Made by a program: the position numbers and the translations under genes. The notes beneath the pieces were generated by a model. It saw only the letters and a list, made by a program, of their open reading frames with translations. It made no database searches and had not been told where the DNA came from. From Leclercia pneumoniae (GTDB taxonomy: Bacteria; Pseudomonadota; Gammaproteobacteria; Enterobacterales; Enterobacteriaceae): a stretch of DNA of 64,000 bases. The DNA is taken from the NCBI RefSeq assembly GCF_017348915.1, contig NZ_CP071383.1, positions 248,001 to 312,000 on the forward strand, given 5' to 3'. Below, piece after piece: positions 52,672-63,882 of this stretch. Within the stretch, counting starts at the first letter, position 1; each line of letters opens with the position of its first letter.

Positions 52672-54240
52672 ATGAAACGTATTCCACATCAATTGATGGA
52701 GCTGAATAGCACCTTTATTTGGCACTGGCCCTGGTTTATTCAGGGAGTGGCAAGCGCAAAGCAGCATGGTTTCACCGGCATCATCCTGCACCAACAGGAA
52801 CTGCTCTCTCTTCTTGCGACGCCCTCGCCGTTAAGCGCGAAACTTAACGTCGAGAACTTAATTCATCAGCAAAATTACGCGCTGCAATATTTAAAACGTG
52901 TCGATCGTTACCTGGCGGAAAATAATTTAACGTTCTGGCTTCAGGGAGAGGCCGCGCCGAACGACGACATTATTAAGCGTAAATTTCCTGAACTGAGCTT
53001 TGATGAAAAAAGCACGCCCGATTTCTGGCACCCTTTCTATGCGTCAATTCTGCATCCGTTATTAGCCTCTTTGCCCCATCTCAGCGGCCTGATTCTTAGC
53101 CTCACCACCCCCGATTTTCAGACCACCCGCTGGCAGCAGAGCCTGCATGATGTCTGGAGCCTACTGCGCGGGCAGGGCAAGAAACTGATCCTGCGTGATT
53201 TCATTGATGACAGCTGGCCGCGACAGCAGCTGTCCGGCATCCTGGCCCGTTTATCAGACGATGTACGCGCCTCGATTAAAGCCACGGAGCTGGATTACCA
53301 CCCCGGTTTTGCCAACCATCCCCACATCGCCACGCTGCCGGGGCATAAAAAGTGGATCGAATACGATCTTTTCGGCACCGGATATGGCTGGACCGCGCTG
53401 CCCTGCTATCTGGCCGATGAGATCAGTGGGCGTCTGAGCTGGGCGCTAAGCGCGGCTGAAAACGAAATCGAAGCCATTACCTCACGGGTGAGCTGGCAGT
53501 GGCTACCGGATAGCCGGGTGATGGACTCGGCTAACGCCATCAATCTCTTCGGTCTGTCTGCCGCAAACCAGCAGGACGATGCCGCACAGACCACGCCGTT
53601 TGAGCGCTGGGCAGAACAACAGCAGCTCGGTTTTCGCTCCCTGCAGGACAAGCATCAGCTCGCGGCCATTTTGCATGCCAGCTACGACTGGCTTTGTAAG
53701 ACGCCAAACTTCCTTGGGCGGCGACTGCACTATCAAAGCCAAATCCCGGAGAGCGTGGCCCAGGCGCAACAACTGCTGCATATGGACACCCGCAGTGCCA
53801 ACTGGCTGCATGCCTGGCAACCGCTGATGCCAGCCGACGATCCCGCGCTTGGCAAAGAGCAGCGAGAGCGGGTCGCGCTGGAAAAAGAGGCCGCCTGCTT
53901 TATCGCGTCGCGCACGGTGCAAAACCTGCGTGAGTTGATGCCGCGTATCGCCTGCCCGAACGACACCCTGGAGATCCTGCTGGCCGCCTGGCGTAGCGCA
54001 GAAATCTACAGCCAGATGTTCTCCCGCGTGGCGGCGGCTGTCACCGATGTGCTGTGGCTTGACCATTACGGTGCAAACAGCCTGCCCGCGACGACCCTGC
54101 AGCGACATCAACAACATCTGCACGAATACGCCGAGACGCTGGCGCACTGGCTGGCGCATCCTCCCGCCGGTGGGCCGCTGTTCCTGCCGCTCCTGCTTAG
54201 CCCGGCGCGTCTCACGCAATTTGCCGAAAGCTTGCGTTAA
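52672..54240 (+). CDS. Uncharacterised 522-residue protein, possibly glycoside-hydrolase-like
   Basis: Not recognised with confidence. It has no signal peptide or membrane segment, so it is probably cytoplasmic. The first half (residues 1-290) has the rhythm of an alpha/beta barrel: GFTGIILHQQELL, LTFWLQGE, LSGLILSLT, GKKLILRDF, IKATELDYHPGF, KWIEYDLFG. This faintly recalls alpha-glucuronidase-like (GH67-type) barrels. The second half is helical. The ATG at 52672 follows AAGGTGG. It is divergent from the Gfo/Idh/MocA gene, and codon usage looks native. A role in uronide or oligosaccharide breakdown is inference from context. Confidence 0.75.
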   Translation: MKRIPHQLMELNSTFIWHWPWFIQGVASAKQHGFTGIILHQQELLSLLATPSPLSAKLNVENLIHQQNYALQYLKRVDRYLAENNLTFWLQGEAAPNDDIIKRKFPELSFDEKSTPDFWHPFYASILHPLLASLPHLSGLILSLTTPDFQTTRWQQSLHDVWSLLRGQGKKLILRDFIDDSWPRQQLSGILARLSDDVRASIKATELDYHPGFANHPHIATLPGHKKWIEYDLFGTGYGWTALPCYLADEISGRLSWALSAAENEIEAITSRVSWQWLPDSRVMDSANAINLFGLSAANQQDDAAQTTPFERWAEQQQLGFRSLQDKHQLAAILHASYDWLCKTPNFLGRRLHYQSQIPESVAQAQQLLHMDTRSANWLHAWQPLMPADDPALGKEQRERVALEKEAACFIASRTVQNLRELMPRIACPNDTLEILLAAWRSAEIYSQMFSRVAAAVTDVLWLDHYGANSLPATTLQRHQQHLHEYAETLAHWLAHPPAGGPLFLPLLLSPARLTQFAESLR

Positions 54241-54343
54241 AGCATAAAAACTGTGGCCAGGGTTGTCTGTACTGGCCGCAGAGGGAAAGGGGGGGTTTGA
54301 GGTAAAAACGGGAAAAGTGTGATGGCCTTTACGAAACAGAGAT

Positions 54344-54372
54344 AAAGCCTGTGAAGTGGGTCGGCTTTTTTT
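54344..54372 (+). terminator. Terminator after the 522-residue gene
   Basis: AAAGCC (54344-54349) pairs with GGCTTT (54363-54368), followed by a T-run. A second perfect 8-bp hairpin, GGTGACGT / ACGTCACC, lies at 54378-54398. Confidence 0.65.
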
Positions 54373-54418
54373 GTTTTGGTGACGTGATTAACGTCACCTG
54401 AAGAGGGGAAAACTGTGA

Positions 54419-54439
54419 TCCCCGACCAGAGGCCGGGGA
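54419..54439 (-). terminator. Probable actP terminator
   Basis: TCCCC...GGGGA hairpin just after the actP stop on the minus strand, with a T-rich stretch (CAGTTTTCCCC) beyond. Confidence 0.5.
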
Positions 54440-54445
54440 GCCATT

Positions 54446-56406
<1,961 letters not shown>

Positions 56407-56443
56407 CACAGAGTCTCCAAAGGTAAGGTTGGTTTGTTTTTGT

Positions 56444-56533
56444 TCCCTCTCCCTGAGGGAGAGGGTTAGGGTGAGGGTGAAGGAAGGAGCGGTCTGATGC
56501 CCTCACCCCGCCCCTCTCCCACGGGGAGAGGGA
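56444..56533. repeat. Palindromic repeats between acs and yjcH, two units
   Basis: CCCTCTCCCTGAGGGAGAGGG with GGGTGAGGG, then a second unit CCCTCACCCCGCCCCTCTCC / GGGGAGAGGG. They are the same family as the repeats near psiE and in malE-malF, here inside the acetate operon. Confidence 0.85.
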
Positions 56534-56538
56534 GAAAA

Positions 56539-58497
56539 TTATGAAGGCATTGCGATGGTCTGCTTCTCTTCGAGCAGTTTTTCCACCACGCCAGGATCCG
56601 CGAGCGTTGAGGTATCGCCAAGATTACTGGTATCGCCTGCGGCGATTTTGCGCAGAATGCGGCGCATAATCTTGCCGGAACGGGTTTTCGGCAGGGAGTC
56701 TGTCCAGTGCAGCACATCCGGCGTGGCAAGCGGGCCGATCTCTTTACGTACCCAGTTGCGCACCTCGGCATAGAGCTCCGGCGTTGGCTCTTCGCCATGA
56801 TTTAACGTGACATAGGCATAAATCGCCTGGCCTTTAATATTGTGGGGGATGCCGACGACAGCGGCTTCCGCGATCTTCGGATGCGATACCAGCGCCGATT
56901 CGATTTCCGCCGTGCCCAGACGGTGGCCTGAGACGTTCAGTACGTCATCCACGCGGCCGGTGATCCAGTAGTAACCGTCTTCATCGCGACGGGCACCGTC
57001 ACCGCTGAAATACATGTTTTTAAAGGTAGAGAAGTAGGTCTGCTCGAAGCGGTCATGATCGCCAAACAGCGTACGCGCCTGGCCTGGCCAGGAGTCGGTG
57101 ATCACCAGGTTGCCCTCAGTAGCCCCCTCCAGCGCATTGCCTTCGTTATCCACCAGCGCAGGCTGGACGCCAAAGAAAGGACGCGTCGCAGAGCCCGCTT
57201 TCAGCTCGGTCGCACCCGGCAGCGGGGTGATCATGAAACCGCCGGTTTCGGTCTGCCACCAGGTGTCGATGACCGGGCATTTTTCATTACCAATCTTCTT
57301 CCAGTACCACTCCCACGCTTCCGGGTTGATGGGTTCACCCACGGAGCCCAGGATACGCAGCGAGGAACGATCGGTCCCTTCAATCGCTTTATCACCTTCT
57401 GCCATCAGGGCACGAATCGCGGTAGGGGCGGTATAGAGAATATTCACTTTATGCTTATCCACCACCTGGCTCATGCGCGCCGGGGTTGGCCAGTTTGGCA
57501 CCCCTTCGAACATTAGCGTAGTGGCGCCACAGGCCAGCGGACCATACAGCAGATAGCTGTGGCCGGTGACCCAGCCTACGTCAGCAGTACACCAATAGAT
57601 GTCGCCCGGATGGTAATCAAAGACATATTTGAAGGTGGTCGCCGCATACACCAGGTAGCCGCCGGTGGTATGCAGCACCCCTTTCGGCTTGCCGGTGGAG
57701 CCAGAGGTATAAAGGATAAACAGTGGATCTTCCGCGTTCATCTCCTCAGGCTGATGCTGGTCGCTGGCTTGCTCAATCAGATCGCTCCACCAGAGATCGC
57801 GGCCCGCCTGCCACTCAATGTTGCTACCGGTGCGTTTGAACACCACTACGTTGCTTACGCTTGTGACGTTCGGGTTTTTCAGGGCGTCATCGACGTTCTT
57901 TTTCAGCGGAATGGTACGGCCGGCACGTACGCCCTCGTCGGCGGTGATCACCAGTTTTGAGCTGGAGTCGATAATGCGGCCGGCAACCGCTTCCGGCGAG
58001 AAACCGCCAAAAATCACGGAGTGCACGGCACCGATGCGGGCGCAGGCCAGCATGGCAACCGCAGCTTCGGGCACCATTGGCATATAGATAGCGACCACAT
58101 CGCCTTTTTTGATGCCCTGAGAGAGCAGCACGTTGGCAAAGCGGCAGACGTCGCGATGCAGTTCGCGGTACGTGATGTTTTTGCTCTGCGAGGCGTCGTC
58201 GCCTTCCCAGATAATGGCCGTCTGGTCGCCGCGCTCGGCGAGATGGCGATCGAGACAGTTCGCGGCCAGGTTCAGGGTGCCGTCTTCATACCATTTAATC
58301 GAGACGTTACCCGGCGCGAAGGAGGTGTTCTTTACCTTCTGATAAGGGGTCATCCAGTCGAGGATTTTTCCCTGCTCACCCCAAAAGATTTCAGGGCTGG
58401 AGACAGACTGTTGGTACTTCTCCTTGTACTGCTCCGGATTGATCAGGCAGCGGTCCGCAATGTTTGCGGGAATGTCGTGTTTGTGGATTTGGCTCAT
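56539..58497 (-). CDS. acs: Acetyl-CoA synthetase
   Basis: AMP-forming acetate:CoA ligase for scavenging acetate, inactivated by acetylation of a C-terminal lysine. The protein has 652 residues, equal to E. coli. The adenylate motif [11 protein letters not shown] at about 264-274, [10 protein letters not shown], and the C-terminal acetylated lysine motif SGKIMRR (about 609) are intact. The ATG follows AAGGAGAAAA. First gene of acs-yjcH-actP; the E. coli nrf operon normally upstream is missing. Confidence 0.98.
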   Translation of the reverse strand: MSQIHKHDIPANIADRCLINPEQYKEKYQQSVSSPEIFWGEQGKILDWMTPYQKVKNTSFAPGNVSIKWYEDGTLNLAANCLDRHLAERGDQTAIIWEGDDASQSKNITYRELHRDVCRFANVLLSQGIKKGDVVAIYMPMVPEAAVAMLACARIGAVHSVIFGGFSPEAVAGRIIDSSSKLVITADEGVRAGRTIPLKKNVDDALKNPNVTSVSNVVVFKRTGSNIEWQAGRDLWWSDLIEQASDQHQPEEMNAEDPLFILYTSGSTGKPKGVLHTTGGYLVYAATTFKYVFDYHPGDIYWCTADVGWVTGHSYLLYGPLACGATTLMFEGVPNWPTPARMSQVVDKHKVNILYTAPTAIRALMAEGDKAIEGTDRSSLRILGSVGEPINPEAWEWYWKKIGNEKCPVIDTWWQTETGGFMITPLPGATELKAGSATRPFFGVQPALVDNEGNALEGATEGNLVITDSWPGQARTLFGDHDRFEQTYFSTFKNMYFSGDGARRDEDGYYWITGRVDDVLNVSGHRLGTAEIESALVSHPKIAEAAVVGIPHNIKGQAIYAYVTLNHGEEPTPELYAEVRNWVRKEIGPLATPDVLHWTDSLPKTRSGKIMRRILRKIAAGDTSNLGDTSTLADPGVVEKLLEEKQTIAMPS

Positions 58498-58916
58498 GGC
58501 TTTTTTCTCCTTGTAAGATGTTAATAATATGTCGCAAAAACGTTAATAGTAGGGGCTTTGCCAGCTTTGTTTACTATTTGGGCGACAGATCACGCAATAA
58601 TTCAGGAGTTCAAAAAACGACCGAATAACACTTTATCTTAAAATAATTGCCCTCAATGATTATTTACATTTATGGATAAAAAAGCGTTTTTATAACAAAA
58701 GGTTATTAATCATCACTGGTGGAAATTAGCGTCATAAAGCATTTTGTCAGTCAAATGCCTCGTTCTTAAAGGCTTGCGCAGCATGGCATGCAAATGATAC
58801 TGATACGCCGCGTTAAAAAACCCCATAAATGAACGCAACACAATTCATACCCTTTCAGTATGTGTCGTCCTCACGCTTTCGCGAGGCCGATCACTTCATT
58901 GAGGAAGTCTGTTTTT
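58498..58916. promoter_or_regulatory. Divergent acs/gltP intergenic region
   Basis: 419 bases with no gene, AT-rich in the middle. In E. coli the nrfABCDEFG operon lies between acs and gltP; no remnant was recognised here. Promoters for both genes must be within it, but no CRP or FIS site could be assigned with confidence. Confidence 0.5.
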
Positions 58917-60230
58917 ATGAAAAATTTGAAAGTCAGCCTGGCCTGGCAAATTTTGCTGGCCCTTGTGCTGGGTATCTTGTTGGGTAGTTATCTGCATTAT
59001 CACAGTGACAGCCGCGAATGGTTGATCGCCAACTTGCTGTCGCCGGCAGGCGATATCTTTATTCATCTGATCAAGATGATTGTGGTCCCAATCGTTATCT
59101 CGACGCTGGTGGTAGGTATTGCGGGCGTGGGTGATGCGAAACAGCTGGGACGTATCGGGGCAAAAACCATCCTTTATTTCGAAGTGATCACTACGGTGGC
59201 TATCATTCTTGGCATCACGCTGGCAAACGTATTCCAGCCTGGTGCGGGTATTGATATGTCGCAGCTGGCAACGGTGGATATTTCGAAATACCAAAGCACA
59301 ACGGCCGACGTGCAAAGCCATTCCCATGGCCTGATGGGCACGATCCTCGCGCTGGTTCCCACCAATATCGTGGCCTCCATGGCGAAGGGCGAAATGCTGC
59401 CAATTATCTTCTTCTCCGTCCTGTTTGGCCTGGGTCTGGCATCGCTGCCTTCTACCCACCGCGAGCCGCTGGTCACCGTGTTCCGCTCCATCTCCGAAAC
59501 CATGTTCAAAGTTACCCACATGGTGATGCGTTATGCGCCGGTAGGGGTGTTCGCGCTGATCTCCGTCACCGTGGCCAACTTCGGTTTTGCCTCCCTGTGG
59601 CCGCTGGCGAAGCTGGTGATCCTGGTACACTTCGCCATCCTGTTCTTCGCGCTGGTGGTGCTGGGCATCGTGGCGCGACTGTGCGGGTTAAGCATCTGGA
59701 TTTTGATTCGTATCCTGAAAGATGAGCTGATTCTGGCCTACTCTACCGCCAGCTCCGAGAGTGTACTGCCGCGTATCATCGAGAAGATGGAAGCCTATGG
59801 CGCACCGGCGTCGATTACCAGCTTCGTGGTGCCGACCGGCTACTCCTTTAATCTCGATGGCTCAACGCTGTACCAGAGTATTGCCGCGATCTTTATCGCC
59901 CAGCTGTACGGTATCGACCTCTCGCTGTGGCAGGAAATCGTGCTGGTACTGACCCTGATGGTGACCTCGAAAGGGATCGCGGGCGTGCCGGGCGTCTCTT
60001 TTGTTGTGTTGCTGGCCACGCTGGGAAGCGTGGGGATCCCGCTGGAAGGACTGGCGTTTATCGCCGGTGTTGACCGTATTCTCGACATGGCGCGTACCGC
60101 GCTGAACGTGGTGGGGAATGCTCTGGCGGTACTGGTTATCTCTAAATGGGAACACAAATTCGACCATAAAAAAGCGCTGGCGTATGAACGCGAGGTGCTG
60201 GGCCGTTTTGATAAGACTGCCGATCGGTAA
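58917..60230 (+). CDS. gltP: Glutamate/aspartate:proton symporter GltP
   Basis: Inner-membrane dicarboxylate/amino acid:cation symporter family protein, 437 residues. The serine-rich re-entrant motif (AYSTASSESVLPRII) and the substrate site (PTGYSFNLDGSTLYQSI) are intact. The start at 58917 (MKNLKVSLAWQ) follows GAGGAAG; an open frame 19 codons upstream is not conserved. Confidence 0.97.
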   Translation: MKNLKVSLAWQILLALVLGILLGSYLHYHSDSREWLIANLLSPAGDIFIHLIKMIVVPIVISTLVVGIAGVGDAKQLGRIGAKTILYFEVITTVAIILGITLANVFQPGAGIDMSQLATVDISKYQSTTADVQSHSHGLMGTILALVPTNIVASMAKGEMLPIIFFSVLFGLGLASLPSTHREPLVTVFRSISETMFKVTHMVMRYAPVGVFALISVTVANFGFASLWPLAKLVILVHFAILFFALVVLGIVARLCGLSIWILIRILKDELILAYSTASSESVLPRIIEKMEAYGAPASITSFVVPTGYSFNLDGSTLYQSIAAIFIAQLYGIDLSLWQEIVLVLTLMVTSKGIAGVPGVSFVVLLATLGSVGIPLEGLAFIAGVDRILDMARTALNVVGNALAVLVISKWEHKFDHKKALAYEREVLGRFDKTADR

Positions 60231-60236
60231 TGCCGC

Positions 60237-60260
60237 TTCCGCCCTCTTGCGAGGGCGGAA
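60237..60260. terminator. Bidirectional hairpin gltP/yjcO
   Basis: TTCCGCCCTC-TTGC-GAGGGCGGAA, a perfect 10-bp stem between convergent genes. Confidence 0.75.
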
Positions 60261-60261
60261 T

Positions 60262-60936
60262 TTACTCCCCGCTTAACGCCTCAAACTCTTCGCAGCCGGT
60301 ATCAAACCCTTCAGTACAGCTCAGATTAAACCAGTACAGCGCTTTCTGTTTATTTGGCGTGATAAAGCCTTTCTCTCCCTGCTGAAATACCTTCCCTGCC
60401 CAGTACTCGGCATAACCGGTGCGCGAAAGGGTAGAGCTGCGCTTAAACCAGTCTGCAGCCTGAACATCATCCTGCGCCACTTCCACACCGTTCGCGTAGA
60501 TCAGCCCCAGCAGCAGTTGGGCATCCACGGCGGCGTCATCTTCGGTATTGGCTGCCGCTTTTTGCAGCAAGGTAAGCGCCTGCGGATAGTCGGGGGTTCC
60601 GGCTTCGGTATTGACCAGCAGGCGCGCCAGCATCACGGTGCCGGGCATACTGCCAGCCAGCATTGCCTGCTGGGCCAGCCCTTTTGCCTGCGGGTAATCG
60701 CCGTGCTTGAACTTGATCTGCGACAGCAGCGCCATGGCATCAACATCGCCACCGGTGGCCGCTTTTTCGGCCCACACCTCAGCCTGTTTATCGTTACCGG
60801 AGCTGTACCAGGTCTCTGCAAGGAGATACTGGGCGCGACTGTCGCCCGCCTCGGCCTGAGCCTGGTACTGGCTACCAATCTCATCGGCGCAGGCCAGGGA
60901 AGAGGAGAGCAGCAGCAGGTAGAGAAGATGTTTCAT
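60262..60936 (-). CDS. yjcO: YjcO, Sel1-repeat protein
   Basis: The protein has 224 residues, with a signal peptide (MKHLLYLLLLSSSLACA) and several Sel1/TPR-like repeats (AQYLLAETWYSSGNDKQAEV, then AQLLLGLIYANGVEVAQDD, then GYAEYWAGKVFQQG). It is probably a periplasmic adaptor of unknown partner. The start at 60936 is the only one giving the signal peptide. Confidence 0.9.
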   Translation of the reverse strand: MKHLLYLLLLSSSLACADEIGSQYQAQAEAGDSRAQYLLAETWYSSGNDKQAEVWAEKAATGGDVDAMALLSQIKFKHGDYPQAKGLAQQAMLAGSMPGTVMLARLLVNTEAGTPDYPQALTLLQKAAANTEDDAAVDAQLLLGLIYANGVEVAQDDVQAADWFKRSSTLSRTGYAEYWAGKVFQQGEKGFITPNKQKALYWFNLSCTEGFDTGCEEFEALSGE

Positions 60937-61051
60937 CTGTTCATTTCTTTTAAGGAGATTGCGCGCAGTATAAGCGGGGTACGAGAAGAAAAAAAAGGGT
61001 GCGTTAAGGCACAACATCCCACAATCGGGCGGGAAACCCCGCCCGCTGAAG

Positions 61052-61204
61052 TTAGCCTGCACCGCAGGCTAATTTAGCCGCCACTTCATGTTGCCCACTC
61101 TTTATTGTGAGTTCGCATAATGCACCGCGATTAATAAAGGTGAATAACACAATTGTCAGGCAAATAATTAATATGATGCCCAACGCATACTTTAATGGCG
61201 TCAT
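61052..61204 (-). CDS. hok: Hok/Gef-family type I toxin
   Basis: A 50-residue peptide with the Hok pattern: a single membrane helix (ALGIILIICLTIVLFTFI), Arg-Gly-Ala, then LCEL with its conserved cysteine, and SGQHEVAA matching the Hok-family GxxEVAA ending. Hok proteins insert in the inner membrane and collapse its potential. The ATG at 61204 follows AAGGAG. The upstream leader has the features of a regulated hok mRNA and an antisense RNA region, so the locus looks intact. It lies between yjcO and fdhF, where E. coli K-12 has none of its known hok loci. Too short for standard length cutoffs. Confidence 0.87.
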   Translation of the reverse strand: MTPLKYALGIILIICLTIVLFTFINRGALCELTIKSGQHEVAAKLACGAG

Positions 61205-61209
61205 GCCTT

Positions 61210-61301
61210 TTACTCCTTGCAAAGAAAAGAATAAGAGGCTACCAACAACTTGTTGGGAGTTGAGAGGTAGCCTCGGTTAATGGAAACATTACCGGGGCTT
61301 T
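61210..61301 (-). CDS. Putative mok-like leader frame upstream of hok
   Basis: A minus-strand frame runs through the leader and stops at TAA inside the hok ribosome binding site (GGAGTAA, ending at 61210). In R1 and relatives a mok frame couples translation to hok and is the direct target of Sok. A GTG near 61301 (VKSPGNVSIN...) is one possible start, but the frame is open further upstream. The coding role is inferred from architecture only. Confidence 0.4.
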
Positions 61302-61310
61302 TCACTTTCT
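61257..61310 (+). ncRNA. sok: Sok-like antisense RNA
   Basis: On the plus strand, opposite the hok leader, the order GCCTCGGTTAATGG, a short GAAA-looped stem, CATTACCGGGGCTTTT parallels plasmid R1 Sok (GCCTCGTGG...GGTTAATG...CGGGGCT). Sok RNA blocks translation of the leader frame and triggers RNase III cleavage. Ends are estimated from R1 Sok, and no promoter was firmly identified. Confidence 0.65.
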
Positions 61311-61436
61311 GTCTCTCAACACGGCTTAAGACAGAAAGCCTTAAGCACCCGCCGTTATTCTTATTCGTATGAAATAAAAAGCAAAGATGTAAATACATAT
61401 CGGGTTAATTACATTCTCTGGAAGGAAGGCCGCATA

Positions 61437-61472
61437 ATAATATTCACAGAAATGAGTTTCTGTGAATATTAT
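61437..61472. terminator. Long perfect hairpin after fdhF
   Basis: ATAATATTCACAGAAA-TGAG-TTTCTGTGAATATTAT, a perfect 16-bp stem with a 4-nt loop, 19 bases beyond the fdhF stop. It is likely the fdhF terminator and isolates the hok promoter. Confidence 0.75.
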
Positions 61473-61490
61473 AAAAGTGGAATAAATAAA

Positions 61491-63638
61491 TTATCCCGCA
61501 GCGCTTTCACGAAGTCGGTTTTTAAGCTGCTTATATTCCTCTTGTACATCGCGTTCGGCCGCCGCCTGATCGGCAATTGGCTCAACCCTTACGGCACAAT
61601 ATTTATACTCCGGCGTTTTTGTTATCGGGCTCAGGTTTTCCGTCACCAGTTCGTTGCAGGCCCCAATCCACCATTGATAGGTCATATACACCGCGCCTCG
61701 GTTTGGCCGTTCGCTGACCTGCGCCCGGGTCATTACGCGTCCTTTGCGCGATTGCACCCAGACCAGCGCCTCATCTTCAATGCCTAACCGGGCGGCATCG
61801 GCGGTATTGATCTGCACGTAGCCGGGTTCGTCCGCCAGGGCAGAGAGGGCGGCGCAGTTGCCGGTCATGGAGCGGCAGGAGTAATGGCCTACCTCGCGTA
61901 CGGTAGAGAGCACCATCGGATACGCAGCGCTCAGCGTATCTATCGGTGCCGACCAGTCGCAGGTGTAGAACTGCGCCAGCCCGTTCGGGGTATCGAAGGA
62001 TTCGGCAAAGAGCCAGGAGGTTCCTTGATCGTGGGCGGACTCATCCCGGCACGGCCACTGGATATACCCCAGCTCGCCCATTTTTTCGTAGGTGGCGCCG
62101 GTAAAGTTGGGGCAGAGATAGCGCAGTTCATCCCAGATCTGCTGCGTGTTGTCATAGTGCATGGGATAACCCATTCGGGTCGCGATCTCGCTGATGATCT
62201 GCCAGTCCGTTTTCAAATCCCACTGGGGCTCCACCGCCTTGAAAAAACGCTGGAATCCCCGATCTGCTGCGGTGTAGACCCCTTCATGTTCGCCCCAGGA
62301 CGTAGACGGCAGTATGACGTCGGCGGCGGCGGCCGTTTTGGTCATAAAGATATCCTGCACAATGACCAGATCCAGCGCCGCGAAAGCTTCACGCACCGCC
62401 GACAGTTCGGCATCAGTTTGTAAGGGATCTTCGCCCATGATGTACGCGGCCCGCACCTCACCCTGCGCAACGCGATGCGGCAGCTCGCTTATCCGATAGC
62501 CGGGCCGCTCGGGCAGATGCTCAACGCCCCAGGCCCGGGCAAATTTTTCGCGATTTGCCGCGACGGTTACCGGCTGATAGCCCGGATAGACATCCGGCAG
62601 GGCGCCCATATCGCAGGCCCCCTGAACATTATTTTGCCCACGTACCGGATTAACGCCCACGTGCGCCTTGCCGAGATTGCCCGTCAGCATCGCCAGGCTG
62701 GTGAGGGCACGTACAGTCTCCACGCCTTGCCAGAACTGCGTTACCCCCATGCCCCACAGCAGGGTGGCGGTTTTTGCCCCGGCATACATCCGCGCGGCCT
62801 GACGGATATCCCGGGCGCTGACGCCGGTGATGGCTTCTACCGATTCCGGCGAATAGTTTTCGACAACGTTTCGATATTCGTCGAAACCTTCCGTTCGTGC
62901 GGCGATAAAGCTCGCGTCATACAATTTCTCGGTAATGATCACCTGCCCGATAGCATTGAGCAGGGCGATATTCGAACCATTTTTCAGCGCGATATGCAGG
63001 TCGGCGATGCGGGCAGTCTCTATCCGCCGGGGATCGCAGACAATAATTTTCGCGCCGTTCTGTTTCGCCTGAATGATGTGATTCGCCACGATTGGGTGTG
63101 AATCGGCCGGGTTGTAGCCAAAAATAAAGACCAGATCGGTATTATCGATCTCATTGATGGCATTGCTCATGGCGCCGTTACCCACCGACTGGTGCAGACC
63201 TGCAACCGAGGGGCCGTGTCAGACGCGCGCGCAGCAGTCGACGTTATTGGTGCCAATAACGGCGCGGGCAAATTTCTGCATCACATAGTTGGTTTCATTC
63301 CCGGTACCGCGAGACGAGCCCGTCGTCTGGATGGCATCCGGCCCGTATTGTTCTTTGATGGCGCTCAGGCGCCGGGCAACATAGTCCAGCGCCTCGTCCC
63401 AGCTTACGGCGACGAGCTTACCGCCGCGGACAGGGCGGATCATGGGGGTTTTCAACCGCGGGGTCAGGATCCCGGTATCGTTAATAAAGTCCCAGCCGTA
63501 GTAGCCCTTCAGGCACAACGTTCCTTGATTGGTCTTACCCTGTGCGGGCTCGGCCCGAACGATTTTGCCGTTATCGACCACCAGCGTTAACTTGCAACCG
63601 GAGGCGCAATAGGGGCAAACCGTGATGACGTTTTTCAT
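61491..63638 (-). CDS. fdhF: Formate dehydrogenase H, selenocysteine-containing
   Basis: Catalytic subunit of the formate-hydrogenlyase complex, oxidising formate to CO2. The protein has 715 residues when the in-frame TGA at 63219-63221 is read as selenocysteine at position 140 (CARV-U-HGPSVAG). The N-terminal [4Fe-4S] cysteines CPYCASGC and the later CLKGYYGWDF are present, then the molybdopterin domains. Reading the TGA as a stop would split the gene into 139- and 564-residue parts. It is usually driven by sigma-54 with FhlA under fermentation; no sigma-54 promoter was firmly assigned here. Confidence 0.96.
63184..63221 (-). promoter_or_regulatory. SECIS element of fdhF
   Basis: Immediately after the TGA the minus strand reads CACGGCCCCTCGGTTGCAG followed by GTCTGCACCAGTCGG. 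This forms the stem with the apical GGUCU loop recognised by SelB, nearly identical to E. coli fdhF. Confidence 0.93.
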
Positions 63639-63798
63639 CGGTACCGCTCCAGATAATCGAATTCATGGTTATTATGCAGGCCCATAAGACCTATTTTTAT
63701 TGTGGAAATACCCTGACTTTACGGCGGATCCCTGGTCAATACCCTGATAGAAAACAGTCATTCGACAAAATCCCTGCGGGATGTGATGTCGCCTGAAA

Positions 63799-63820
63799 TT
63801 TCGATACACAAAAGTCGAAA
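63799..63820. promoter_or_regulatory. Interrupted palindrome between fdhF and the response regulator gene
   Basis: TTTCGA-N10-TCGAAA in the 244-base divergent region. It could be an activator site for either gene; the binding protein is unknown. Confidence 0.4.
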
Positions 63821-63882
63821 CGGCTGGAGCCAGTGGCAGAATCGGCCAGACTGAAAGTGATCTTCCTGACGGAACTATGCGA

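Larger units (their letters stand above)
60997..61350 (-). ncRNA. hok mRNA: leader, toxin frame and 3' fold-back element
   Basis: The minus-strand sequence from about 61352 to 60990 is organised like hok mRNAs. The 5' end GGGTGCTTAAGGC (61338-61350) is complementary, with one bulged base, to GCCTTAACGCACCC near the 3' end (60997-61010), matching the tac/fbi pairing that keeps full-length hok mRNA inactive until processed. A T-run follows the 3' element. The leader also carries GGCTTTCTGTC, ACAGAAAG, AGCCCCG and a GAGGCT...AGCCTC pair, in the order seen in plasmid R1 hok. Exact ends are inferred. Confidence 0.75.

Noticed and set aside
63219..63221. In-frame stop splitting fdhF into two frames, suggesting a pseudogene
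   Set aside because: It is a TGA at codon 140 followed at once by the conserved SECIS stem, so it encodes selenocysteine.
63639..63760. Sigma-54 promoter of fdhF
   Set aside because: Expected from E. coli, but no minus-strand sequence combines GG and GC at the required 10-base spacing convincingly.
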